Source: an uncultured Erysipelotrichaceae bacterium
GTDB taxonomy: Bacteria > Bacillota_I > Bacilli_A > Erysipelotrichales > Erysipelotrichaceae
Direction of reading: 5' to 3'
Length of the DNA: 5,445 nt
Assembly (NCBI GenBank): GCA_937893115.1
Contig: CALBGK010000201.1
Span: forward strand, 1 to 5,445
Within the stretch, counting starts at the first letter, position 1; each line of letters opens with the position of its first letter. The notes below the pieces were generated by a model. The model did not search any database, had not been told where the DNA came from, and saw only the letters and a program-made list of their open reading frames with translations. Below are positions 1 through 5,002 of this stretch, one piece after another. The translations under genes were made by a program, and so were the position numbers.

Positions 1-290
1 GTGATATCATAGCTTTATTTATCGCTAGTTCTATTATTTCTTTACTATCAGAAATATTGGCTCGTCTATTACATTGTCCAACGACTGTCTTTTTAATCTG
101 TGCTCTAGTTCCTTTGGTACCAGGAGGAGGCATGTATTATACAATATTAGAAATAGTTAATTATAATCTAAATGAAGCTTTGATTATGGGCATCAATACC
201 TTAGCTCAAGCCTGTTCCATCGTGATGGGTTGTACTTTAATATCTAGTATCTTTTATACGATCAATTATGGAAAAAATAAGACGTTGTAA
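1..290 (+). CDS. Threonine/serine exporter small subunit (ThrE_2/YjjB-like), 3' end only
   Basis: This is the C-terminal part of an integral membrane protein; the reading frame (codons from position 3) is open at the left edge, so the start lies outside. About 95 residues are visible and most are hydrophobic. One helix runs to the segment SEILARLLHCPTTVF, followed by LVPLVPGGGMYYT and a long hydrophobic stretch that starts near EALIMGINTLAQA. The PLVPGGGMYYT motif, with a helix-ARxLxxPxTVF segment before it, is characteristic of the ThrE_2 (DUF3815) family. In Bacillota this is usually the smaller of two paired subunits; in Corynebacterium both halves are fused in the threonine exporter ThrE. 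The partner subunit would be expected just upstream, outside the window. The protein ends in a short basic tail (YGKNKTL) that overlaps the start of tag. The family call is fairly firm; the transported substrate is inferred from the family only. Confidence 0.8.
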   Translation, partial: DIIALFIASSIISLLSEILARLLHCPTTVFLICALVPLVPGGGMYYTILEIVNYNLNEALIMGINTLAQACSIVMGCTLISSIFYTINYGKNKTL

Positions 291-816
291 GTGGGTTAAC
301 TTATATAATCCAAATTATATTAAATATCATGATGAAGAGTGGGGCGTATTAAATCTAGATGAAGACTATCTCTTTGAAATGCTCATTCTAGAATCATTTC
401 AAGCCGGCTTATCTTGGGAATGTGTGCTCAATAAAAGAGAAGCTTTTAAAAAAGCCTATGATAGCTTCGATATCAATAAAGTAATAAATTATGATGACAC
501 CAAGATAAAAGAGCTATTAAATAATCCTGATATCATTAGAAATAAATTAAAGATAAAAGCCAGCATTGATAATGCTAAGATCTTTAAGAAGATACAGGAT
601 AAATATGGTTCTTTTAAAGAATTTCTCTTAACTTATATACCTGAAATCATCTATGAAAATGATAAGACGACTTCTAGTATCTCTGATAATATTTCTAAGA
701 GATTAAAAAAAGAAGGAATGAAGTTTGTCGGTTCGACAACCATCTATTCCTACTTACAAGCTATTGGTTTAATCAATTCTCATGATGATGAATGTTATAA
801 AAAAAGTAAGATTTAA
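268..816 (+). CDS. tag: DNA-3-methyladenine glycosylase I
   Basis: This cytoplasmic base-excision repair enzyme removes 3-methyladenine from alkylated DNA. The 182 residues match the usual Tag length (E. coli Tag is 187). Diagnostic parts are visible: the N-terminal CKWV, YHDEEWGV at 20-27, and LESFQAGLSW at 41-50, where E42 aligns with catalytic E38 of E. coli and W50 with the base-stacking Trp. FVGSTTIYSYLQAIGLINSH near the C-terminus is also typical. The structural zinc ligands of Tag are all present: C7, H21, H172 and C176 (HxxxC). The ATG at 268 gives an N-terminus close to E. coli Tag. It has no recognisable Shine-Dalgarno and lies inside the upstream exporter gene (23-nt overlap, different frame), so translation is probably coupled. 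The lysine-rich tail CYKKSKI is encoded by an A-run that also serves as the U-tract template of the opposing gene's terminator. Confidence 0.95.
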   Translation: MEKIRRCKWVNLYNPNYIKYHDEEWGVLNLDEDYLFEMLILESFQAGLSWECVLNKREAFKKAYDSFDINKVINYDDTKIKELLNNPDIIRNKLKIKASIDNAKIFKKIQDKYGSFKEFLLTYIPEIIYENDKTTSSISDNISKRLKKEGMKFVGSTTIYSYLQAIGLINSHDDECYKKSKI

Positions 817-832
817 TCGGCTAATCTTACTT
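804..832. terminator. Bidirectional intrinsic terminator embedded in the tag/nfu overlap
   Basis: A perfect 10-bp inverted repeat (AAGTAAGATT at 804-813, AATCTTACTT at 823-832) surrounds a 9-nt loop. On the minus strand the hairpin runs into seven consecutive T (complement of A799-A805), a good U-tract for the yuiD-nfu transcript. On the plus strand it is followed by the weaker TTCTTT for tag. The stem lies within the last codons of both genes, and each U-tract falls inside the opposite coding region. The stem is GC-poor, so termination efficiency is uncertain. Confidence 0.7.
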
Positions 833-1040
833 CTTTGATACCAGGGACTTCATCTAGTATGATAGCTTCGACACCTTCTTTAAGGGTCATATCTAGAGCA
901 CTGCAGCCAATGCAAGCCCCATGAACTCTGACATAGACGATGTCATCGTCCATTGATACATATTCGACATCTCCGCCATCTCTTTGAAGATATGGGCGGA
1001 TTTTTTCCAATGTTCTGATAACTAATTCTTCCTTTTCCAT
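813..1040 (-). CDS. NifU C-terminal-domain Fe-S scaffold/carrier (Nfu, YutI-like)
   Basis: This is a small cytoplasmic protein of 75 residues made only of the NifU C-terminal (Nfu) domain, which binds a [4Fe-4S] cluster, usually bridging a dimer, and passes it to apo-proteins. Visible hallmarks are the N-terminal helix with RPYLQRDGGDVEYV (15-28), the cluster-binding CIGCS (C43 and C46), and the following helix ALDMTLKEGVEAII before a closing V-PGIKEV strand. The length matches stand-alone Nfu proteins such as B. subtilis YutI and S. aureus Nfu, which lack the IscU-like and A-type domains of longer NifU proteins. The start is supported by AAGGAG at 1046-1051, 5 nt before the ATG. It is 1 nt downstream of the yuiD-like gene and certainly co-transcribed with it. 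Its stop codon overlaps the tag stop by 4 nt on opposite strands. Confidence 0.93.
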   Translation of the reverse strand: MEKEELVIRTLEKIRPYLQRDGGDVEYVSMDDDIVYVRVHGACIGCSALDMTLKEGVEAIILDEVPGIKEVRLAD

Positions 1041-1041
1041 T

Positions 1042-1500
1042 TTAACTCCTTATTAAAAATAGAACGAGAGCGACTAAAATACCGAGTAATGCTCCGGTTA
1101 AGACTTCTGACCACTTGTGACCGAGAACTTCCTTCATCGGTTCATCATAGATGGTATCATCAAAGTCGAGGATATTTTTTTCTCTGAGAGTTTGACTGAT
1201 ATACTTAGTCAACATGATATTTTTACCAGCGTAGTATCTGACATTGGCAGCGTCATAAGAGACTATGAGACCAAAGCCTAAAGCGACAGCAAATAGTGGC
1301 GAATCAAAGCTTTCAATTAAGCCGACTGCCATACATAGTGATGCGACGCCGGCGGTATGGGAACTGGGATTACCACCAGAAGCATAAATCAGTTTCCAGT
1401 CTAATTTTTTTGTCTTGTGATATGCGATGAATGGTTTTATTCCCTGTGCTAAGATGACACTAGTGATAAATGACCATAAAGGATACATTGAACTCAGCAT
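1042..1500 (-). CDS. Divergent PAP2 family membrane protein (YuiD-like, DUF212)
   Basis: This integral membrane protein of 152 residues belongs to the divergent PAP2 (acid phosphatase/vanadium-dependent haloperoxidase related) family. Motifs in order are KPF at 22-24, SGGNPSSHTAGVASL at 41-55 (the family version of the PAP2 PSGH motif), YDAANVRYYAGK at 82-93 (YDAxGVR-like) and LGHKWSEVLTG at 126-136. Hydrophobic segments lie at about 8-26, 48-63, 68-82 and 133-150. The length equals that of B. subtilis YuiD (about 158 aa). PAP2 enzymes dephosphorylate lipid phosphates, but the substrate of this branch is not established, so no reaction is claimed. The start is fixed by GGAGGTG at 1505-1511, 4 nt before the ATG. 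The last codons (Ile-Arg-Ser-stop) contain the Shine-Dalgarno of the downstream nfu gene, so the two form a tight operon. Confidence 0.9.
   Translation of the reverse strand: MLSSMYPLWSFITSVILAQGIKPFIAYHKTKKLDWKLIYASGGNPSSHTAGVASLCMAVGLIESFDSPLFAVALGFGLIVSYDAANVRYYAGKNIMLTKYISQTLREKNILDFDDTIYDEPMKEVLGHKWSEVLTGALLGILVALVLFLIRS
1046..1051 (-). promoter_or_regulatory. Shine-Dalgarno of nfu inside the yuiD-like gene
   Basis: AAGGAG reads on the minus strand 5 nt before the nfu ATG. It is made of the last two codon regions of the yuiD-like gene, so translation of the upstream gene passes across this site. Confidence 0.8.
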
Positions 1501-1516
1501 ATTTCACCTCCAAGTT

Positions 1517-1525
1517 AGTATAGCA
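1517..1525 (-). promoter_or_regulatory. Candidate extended -10 promoter of the yuiD-nfu operon
   Basis: On the minus strand TGCTATACT forms an extended -10 (TGn plus TATACT). No good -35 hexamer is found 16-18 bp upstream, as is common for extended -10 promoters. The same TATGCTATA(A/C)T string precedes apbE in this window. Transcription would start near 1510, at the edge of the Shine-Dalgarno (1505-1511). The leader would be unusually short, which lowers confidence. Confidence 0.4.
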
Positions 1526-1554
1526 TAATTCAAGTAAAAAATCTTGATAGCACG

Positions 1555-1593
1555 CTCTAATCTATTAAATATATCTAATGCCTAAAATTAGAG
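1555..1593. repeat. Inverted repeat in the yuiD/cvfD divergent control region
   Basis: CTCTAAT at 1555-1561 is the reverse complement of ATTAGAG at 1587-1593, with a 25-nt spacer. A third copy of TCTAAT, in direct orientation, lies at 1574-1579. The right arm ends directly at the cvfD -10 box. The arrangement could be an operator, but 7-bp arms in AT-rich DNA can arise by chance. Confidence 0.3.
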
Positions 1594-1599
1594 TATAAT
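1594..1599 (+). promoter_or_regulatory. Consensus -10 box placed for a leaderless cvfD transcript
   Basis: A perfect TATAAT ends 6 nt before the A of the cvfD ATG (1606), so RNA polymerase would be expected to start at or within a base or two of that ATG. There is no Shine-Dalgarno between the box and the start codon, and no convincing -35 at the usual distance. Confidence 0.55.
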
Positions 1600-1605
1600 T
1601 AATTT

Positions 1606-1971
1606 ATGAGCAAAATTAAAGATTATCAAATTGGAATGGTAGTTTATGGAAGAATAAGCGGTATTAAGCCATATGGGGCCTTTGTGGCCTTTGATGGTGA
1701 TGTGACCGGTCTTATCCATATCAGTGAACTATCTAATGGTTTTGTCAAAGATGTGAGTAAATTTGTACATATCAATGACTATGTCATGTTGAAGGTGATC
1801 GACATTGATTATGAACATTCACAATTACGTCTTTCTTTTAAGGCTTTGAGCCAAAACCGTCGCAAATATTTGAAAAAGGCAAAGTTTTTAGGAATGCCTC
1901 AAAATAAGATTGGATTTAGTTCGATCGAAAAAATGCTGCCAGTATGGCAAAAGGAGACCATGAATGATTAA
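1606..1971 (+). CDS. S1-domain RNA-binding regulator (CvfD/YugI/general stress protein 13-like)
   Basis: This cytoplasmic protein of 121 residues has a single S1 (OB-fold) RNA-binding domain at about 6-80. The core is typical: IGMVVYGRISGIKPYGAFVAF, then GLIHISELSNGFVKDV and a closing strand ending LRLSFKAL. It closely follows the pattern of B. subtilis YugI (GSP13) and streptococcal CvfD, which associate with ribosomes or act in post-transcriptional control. The tail has a basic patch (RRKYLKKAKF, 85-94) and ends GFSSIEKMLPVW, like the longer CvfD-type members; the tail's function is unknown. The ATG at 1606 gives the family N-terminus but lacks a Shine-Dalgarno, and a TATAAT box sits 6 nt upstream, so leaderless translation is likely. 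It overlaps pgi by 8 nt and carries the pgi ribosome-binding site, so the two genes are probably translationally linked. Confidence 0.88.
   Translation: MSKIKDYQIGMVVYGRISGIKPYGAFVAFDGDVTGLIHISELSNGFVKDVSKFVHINDYVMLKVIDIDYEHSQLRLSFKALSQNRRKYLKKAKFLGMPQNKIGFSSIEKMLPVWQKETMND
1951..1956 (+). promoter_or_regulatory. Shine-Dalgarno of pgi inside the end of cvfD
   Basis: AAGGAG lies 7 nt before the ATG at 1964. The nearby ATG at 1960 is in the cvfD frame and stops after three codons, so this site selects 1964 as the pgi start. Confidence 0.8.
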
Positions 1972-3226
1972 AGTAGATTTATCAAAAGCTAAGTTGAATA
2001 AGCCGATTGAAGCTTATCAAAAAGCAGTTAACGAGGCTCATGCCAAGTTACATGAAAAGACAGGGGCTGGCAATGACTTTGTAGGTTGGGTGAATTGGCC
2101 TAATACTTATGATACAGAAGAATTTAATGAAATTCTTAAGCTCAAAGAAGAATTAAAGGGCAGATATGATACAGTGCTTGTCTGCGGTATAGGTGGATCA
2201 TATTTAGGCGCAAGAGCGGCTAACGAGATGATTAGAGGCCTATATCCAGATGTTGGTATTGAATGTATCTTTGTCGGTAATACCTTCTCACACACTTATA
2301 TCTCACAAGTGCTTAAACATATTGAGAATAAGGAAGTTGTATTAAATGTTATATCTAAATCAACTGAGACTTCTATCGCCTTTAGAATCTTTGAACAATT
2401 TATGTATGAAAAATATGGTGAAGAAGCCAAGGATAGAATCATTGCTACAACTGATGCCAATAAGGGTACTTTAAATAAATTAGCGACTGAAAAGGGCTAT
2501 AGAACTTTTACTATTCCTGATGATATCGGTGGACGTTATTCTGTCTTTACACCGGTAGGTTTACTTCCTTTAGCTTTAGTAGGCATTGATATCAGGGCTT
2601 TGATGGAAGGAAGTAAGAAGGCCTATGAAGATTTATCTAACCCAGATTTAAAAGTTAATCCAGCTTATCAATATGCCGTAGCTAGAAGAATACTAGATGA
2701 TGAAGGCTATAAGGCCGAGATGTTTGTAACATATCATTTACAGCTCACAATGGTCGCTGAATGGTGGAAACAACTATTTGGTGAATCAGAAGGTAAAGAA
2801 GGTCTAGGCATTTTGCCAACTAGCGCATGTTTCTCTACTGACTTACATTCTCTAGGCCAATTTATTCAAGAGGGTAAGAAAGTCTTATTTGAGACCTTAT
2901 TCAATATTGAAGAGATGCCTTTAGACATTAGCTTCCCAGAAGATAAAGATAACTTAGATAATATGAATTATCTAGCTTCTAAGAAATTATCGTGGGTAAA
3001 TGAGATGGCTATGGAAGGTACTTTAAGCGCCCACACTGAAGAAGGTAATGTACCTAATATTTGTATCAGCCTAAAAGATAATAGTGCCTATAGCTTTGGT
3101 TATATGATTTACTTCTTCTTTAAAGCTTGTGGTATGACTTGTTATCTACTAGATATCAATCCTTTTAATCAGCCTGGTGTAGAAGTTTATAAACGTAAAA
3201 TGTTTAAGCTTTTGGGTAAAAAATAA
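1964..3226 (+). CDS. pgi: Glucose-6-phosphate isomerase
   Basis: This enzyme interconverts glucose 6-phosphate and fructose 6-phosphate in glycolysis and gluconeogenesis, in the cytoplasm. At 420 residues it is a complete member of the shorter bacterial PGI type seen in Bacillota. Motifs in order are CGIGGSYLGARA (74-85), the sugar-phosphate loop SKSTETS (131-137), TTDANKGTL (162-170), PROSITE-like signature 1 around DDIGGRYSVFTPVGLL (186-201, R191), GESEGKEG (273-280), STDLHSLGQ (291-299), and signature 2 NQPGVEVYK (402-410). By family alignment E274, H295 and K410 are the catalytic Glu, His and Lys, so the enzyme should be active. The start has a good AAGGAG 7 nt upstream and overlaps cvfD by 8 nt. 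No convincing terminator follows; only a 4-bp hairpin with a mismatch and a T-run lies at about 3229-3245, so transcription may continue into the next ORF. Confidence 0.97.
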   Translation: MIKVDLSKAKLNKPIEAYQKAVNEAHAKLHEKTGAGNDFVGWVNWPNTYDTEEFNEILKLKEELKGRYDTVLVCGIGGSYLGARAANEMIRGLYPDVGIECIFVGNTFSHTYISQVLKHIENKEVVLNVISKSTETSIAFRIFEQFMYEKYGEEAKDRIIATTDANKGTLNKLATEKGYRTFTIPDDIGGRYSVFTPVGLLPLALVGIDIRALMEGSKKAYEDLSNPDLKVNPAYQYAVARRILDDEGYKAEMFVTYHLQLTMVAEWWKQLFGESEGKEGLGILPTSACFSTDLHSLGQFIQEGKKVLFETLFNIEEMPLDISFPEDKDNLDNMNYLASKKLSWVNEMAMEGTLSAHTEEGNVPNICISLKDNSAYSFGYMIYFFFKACGMTCYLLDINPFNQPGVEVYKRKMFKLLGKK

Positions 3227-3257
3227 TTAACACTTCGATGTTTTTCGCTCTTCATTC

Positions 3258-3776
3258 ATGGTAATAGCATTTGTTCCAGCTAGCATCATGTCTGAAGAAG
3301 GCGAAGATAAAATAGGCGACCAACTTTACCCTACAGTTCAAGATGCTTTGACTGCAGATGAAAGTGGTCAAACAGCTGAATTAGTAAAAGATGTTACTGC
3401 TTCAACTGGTTACCAAGTTCCTAGTGGTGTTGTTGCTGATCCTGTAGTTACTATCGATGGTAGTTTAACTTCTACAGGAACTGCCACTCCTGTATATGTT
3501 GATACTGATGAAGTTTATGTTGATGCAGAAACAGTAGTTAAAGTGGGCCCCCAAATGCTAAGCGGTATGGTTTATCCTGATTCTGAATTAAGTTTCGATG
3601 AAAACGGAAACCTAGTAGTAATTGAACCAGAAACACCACTAGAACCAAGAGCTCTTGCATACGTAGGTCACAAAGACAAGAACTGCGTTAGTGTCATAAC
3701 CTGTGAAGAAGAGAAATGCGAAGGTTGGACTTGGAATAATGAATTAGAAGTTTGGGAATGTGTAATTGATAGTTAA
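3258..3776 (+). CDS. Hypothetical acidic secreted/surface-protein-like ORF with a four-cysteine tail; 5' end apparently missing
   Basis: I do not recognise a named family. The 172-residue product begins MVIAFVPASIMSEEGED, which looks like the second half of a signal peptide (end of the hydrophobic core plus a cleavage region) without the usual basic N-terminus. Residues 18-46 (KIGDQLYPTVQDAL then SGQTAELVKDV) resemble the opening turn of beta-helix-type surface adhesins. The middle is acidic and rich in V, T and D. All four cysteines sit in the last 30 residues with spacing C-x5-C-x4-C-x13-C (C143, C149, C154, C168), including the aromatic stretch GWTWNNELEVW. No Shine-Dalgarno precedes the ATG, unlike most genes here. 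An in-frame stop 30 nt upstream (3228-3230) prevents extension to a complete signal peptide. It may be a truncated remnant left by recombination, or a gene expressed by read-through from pgi. Many codons end in T, somewhat unlike its neighbours. A strong terminator begins directly after the stop codon. Confidence 0.55.
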   Translation: MVIAFVPASIMSEEGEDKIGDQLYPTVQDALTADESGQTAELVKDVTASTGYQVPSGVVADPVVTIDGSLTSTGTATPVYVDTDEVYVDAETVVKVGPQMLSGMVYPDSELSFDENGNLVVIEPETPLEPRALAYVGHKDKNCVSVITCEEEKCEGWTWNNELEVWECVIDS

Positions 3777-3806
3777 AAGGGCGACAATGATATGAATGTC
3801 GCCCTT
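3777..3806. terminator. Bidirectional intrinsic terminator between the 3258 ORF and apbE
   Basis: A perfect 10-bp inverted repeat, AAGGGCGACA (3777-3786) and TGTCGCCCTT (3797-3806), encloses a 10-nt loop. The stem is GC-rich against an AT-rich background. It starts at the base after the plus-strand stop codon and ends 7 nt before the apbE stop. On the minus strand the arm ends in CCCTT followed by TTAAC (four T in a row), a short U-tract serving apbE. On the plus strand the following bases are T-rich but interrupted (AGTCTATCTATTTATTTG). Confidence 0.85.
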
Positions 3807-3813
3807 AGTCTAT

Positions 3814-4923
3814 CTATTTATTTGTATATTCTCTAAAACCTTCAGTCATATAGATACGTAAGTCATTAATGATTTCTACTTCTACATCTTCGCTATTATC
3901 TTCTTTTAAGACCCAGAGTACATCGACAGAGGTATCGTAGTAATCAGAGACTTTCTCAATGAAGGCTAGGCCTTCTTCGATCGTCATATTAAATAGCGAA
4001 GTACTTAAGGCGTCAGCTAGACCGCTGTGAGGGGTGATGATAGATACAGACATGTAGTAGTCAGAAGGATATAAAGTTTTAGGATTGATGATATGATGCA
4101 TCTTTTGATCACCTTCCACTAGATAGTAATTGAAATTGTCAGCTGAAGTGACAACAGAATTATTTTCAGTCAAGTAGACATTGGTTATACCTTCATATGA
4201 ATAGGCGTCGGTGCTTCTTGGGTCATTGATACCAACTCCCCATGGTGTACCATCACCCTTATCATTAATAGTTCGCACATTGCCACCACCTACTACACTG
4301 CCATTAGTGATACCATCTTCTTGAAGCTTCTCAGCAATCTTTTCAACCGCAAAGCCTTTAGCGATACCACCGACATCTAATGAGACATTGGGGTCATCAA
4401 TATAGACAGTGGAATCCTCTTTGTCGATGATGATATGTTCAAAGCCATGATATTGACTAGCTTCTAATAATTCTTCTTCACTAGGTAAGTTGCCATATTC
4501 GCCATCGGCATTGAGGGCTTTGCCTTCTTCACGATAATTGTGCCAAACTCTTAAAAGAGAACCTTGGGTGATATCAAATAGACCATCTGATAATTCATAC
4601 ATCTCTTTAGCCATTTCAATTAATTCGATGATTTCACTTTCAACTTTAACAGGGGCTATGCCAGCATTATCATTGATAGTCTTGATATTGTTGATACCTT
4701 CATAATTATTATAGATATCAAATAAGCGATGATACTTATTGGCATAGGTATATATCTCAGATACATATTCATCATATATTTTTTCATCTTCGGTATAGAG
4801 AATCCAATTCCATACCGTATTAAAACCACAGTCGTAGCAGATGTCTGAAAAACGTTGTTTTTCCTTTTGACATCCACTTAAGACCATGCCAAAAATCATT
4901 ATAGACAATAGGATTTTTTTCAT
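3814..4923 (-). CDS. apbE: FAD:protein FMN transferase, ApbE lipoprotein
   Basis: ApbE takes FMN from FAD and attaches it covalently to Thr of target proteins, notably RnfG and RnfD of the Rnf complex, on the outer face of the membrane. The 369-residue product starts with a lipoprotein signal peptide, MKKILLSIMIFGMVLSGC, with lipobox LSGC and lipidated C18. Family landmarks are LSDGLFDIT (111-119), SLDVGGIAKGFAVEKI (181-196), VVGGGNVR (210-217), SVVTSADNFNYY (256-267), HHIINPKTLYP (276-286) and the metal-site segment SGLADALSTSLF (300-311, D304). N280 and N215 replace the aspartates common in HIIDPxTG and GGD versions of these motifs. The chosen start has AAGGAG 6 nt upstream (4930-4935). A longer in-frame reading from 4983 would put residues before the signal peptide and run through the promoter, so it is rejected. 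The gene is divergent from rnfC, matching its expected role in Rnf maturation. Confidence 0.95.
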   Translation of the reverse strand: MKKILLSIMIFGMVLSGCQKEKQRFSDICYDCGFNTVWNWILYTEDEKIYDEYVSEIYTYANKYHRLFDIYNNYEGINNIKTINDNAGIAPVKVESEIIELIEMAKEMYELSDGLFDITQGSLLRVWHNYREEGKALNADGEYGNLPSEEELLEASQYHGFEHIIIDKEDSTVYIDDPNVSLDVGGIAKGFAVEKIAEKLQEDGITNGSVVGGGNVRTINDKGDGTPWGVGINDPRSTDAYSYEGITNVYLTENNSVVTSADNFNYYLVEGDQKMHHIINPKTLYPSDYYMSVSIITPHSGLADALSTSLFNMTIEEGLAFIEKVSDYYDTSVDVLWVLKEDNSEDVEVEIINDLRIYMTEGFREYTNK

Positions 4924-4950
4924 TTCTTGCTCCTTCAATTTGATGGAGAT

Positions 4951-4959
4951 ATTATAGCA
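4951..4959 (-). promoter_or_regulatory. Extended -10 promoter of apbE
   Basis: On the minus strand TGCTATAAT combines an extended -10 TGn with a perfect TATAAT. It predicts a transcript start near 4944 and a leader of about 21 nt that includes the AAGGAG ribosome-binding site. No close -35 match lies at 16-18 bp; TTGATA is present but at a 21-bp spacing. Confidence 0.6.
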
Positions 4960-4963
4960 TATA

Positions 4964-4972
4964 TGATAGAAT
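4964..4972 (+). promoter_or_regulatory. Candidate extended -10 promoter of rnfC
   Basis: TGATAGAAT reads as TGn plus TAGAAT (5 of 6 matches to TATAAT). It would start transcription near 4979, about 7 nt before the AAGGAGG ribosome-binding site at 4986-4992. No good -35 is seen at normal spacing, so this assignment is tentative. Confidence 0.35.
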
Positions 4973-4982
4973 ATAACTATCA
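4964..4982. repeat. Palindrome TGATAG-N7-CTATCA in the apbE/rnfC divergent region
   Basis: Perfect 6-bp inverted arms (4964-4969 and 4977-4982) flank the 7-nt spacer AATATAA. The left arm overlaps a candidate rnfC extended -10, TGATAGAAT (4964-4972), and the palindrome lies just upstream of the apbE -10. This is a plausible operator position for joint control. It does not match the Rex consensus, and the regulator is unknown. Confidence 0.4.
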
Positions 4983-5002
4983 AATAAGGAGGATAATATT
5001 AT

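Noticed and set aside
57..290. Exporter gene starting at the TTG at 57
   Set aside because: The frame is open upstream to the window edge and encodes further hydrophobic family-like sequence, so the TTG is internal and the gene is simply cut.
1501..1605. Riboswitch or small RNA in the divergent region
   Set aside because: Predicted leaders on both sides are too short, and no conserved aptamer-like pairing is visible.
2107..2295. 62-aa minus-strand reading frame
   Set aside because: It is antisense to pgi, inside the conserved GIGGSYLGARA region; its composition is explained by the pgi coding sequence.
3229..3245. Possible intrinsic terminator after pgi
   Set aside because: Only four base pairs plus a C-A mismatch close the TTCG loop. 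A T-run follows, but the stem is too weak to call.
3238..3264. Short frame MFFALHSW as a possible missing signal-peptide start for the 3258 ORF, joined by a frameshift
   Set aside because: It has no ribosome-binding site, adds only a few residues without basic charge, and ends at a stop; a frameshift is not supported.
4656..4877. 73-aa minus-strand reading frame
   Set aside because: It lies entirely within apbE in another frame and has no family features or ribosome-binding site.
4924..4983. Longer apbE reading frame starting at 4983
   Set aside because: It would place 20 residues before a textbook lipoprotein signal peptide and run through the extended -10 and Shine-Dalgarno. The start at 4923 has its own AAGGAG.
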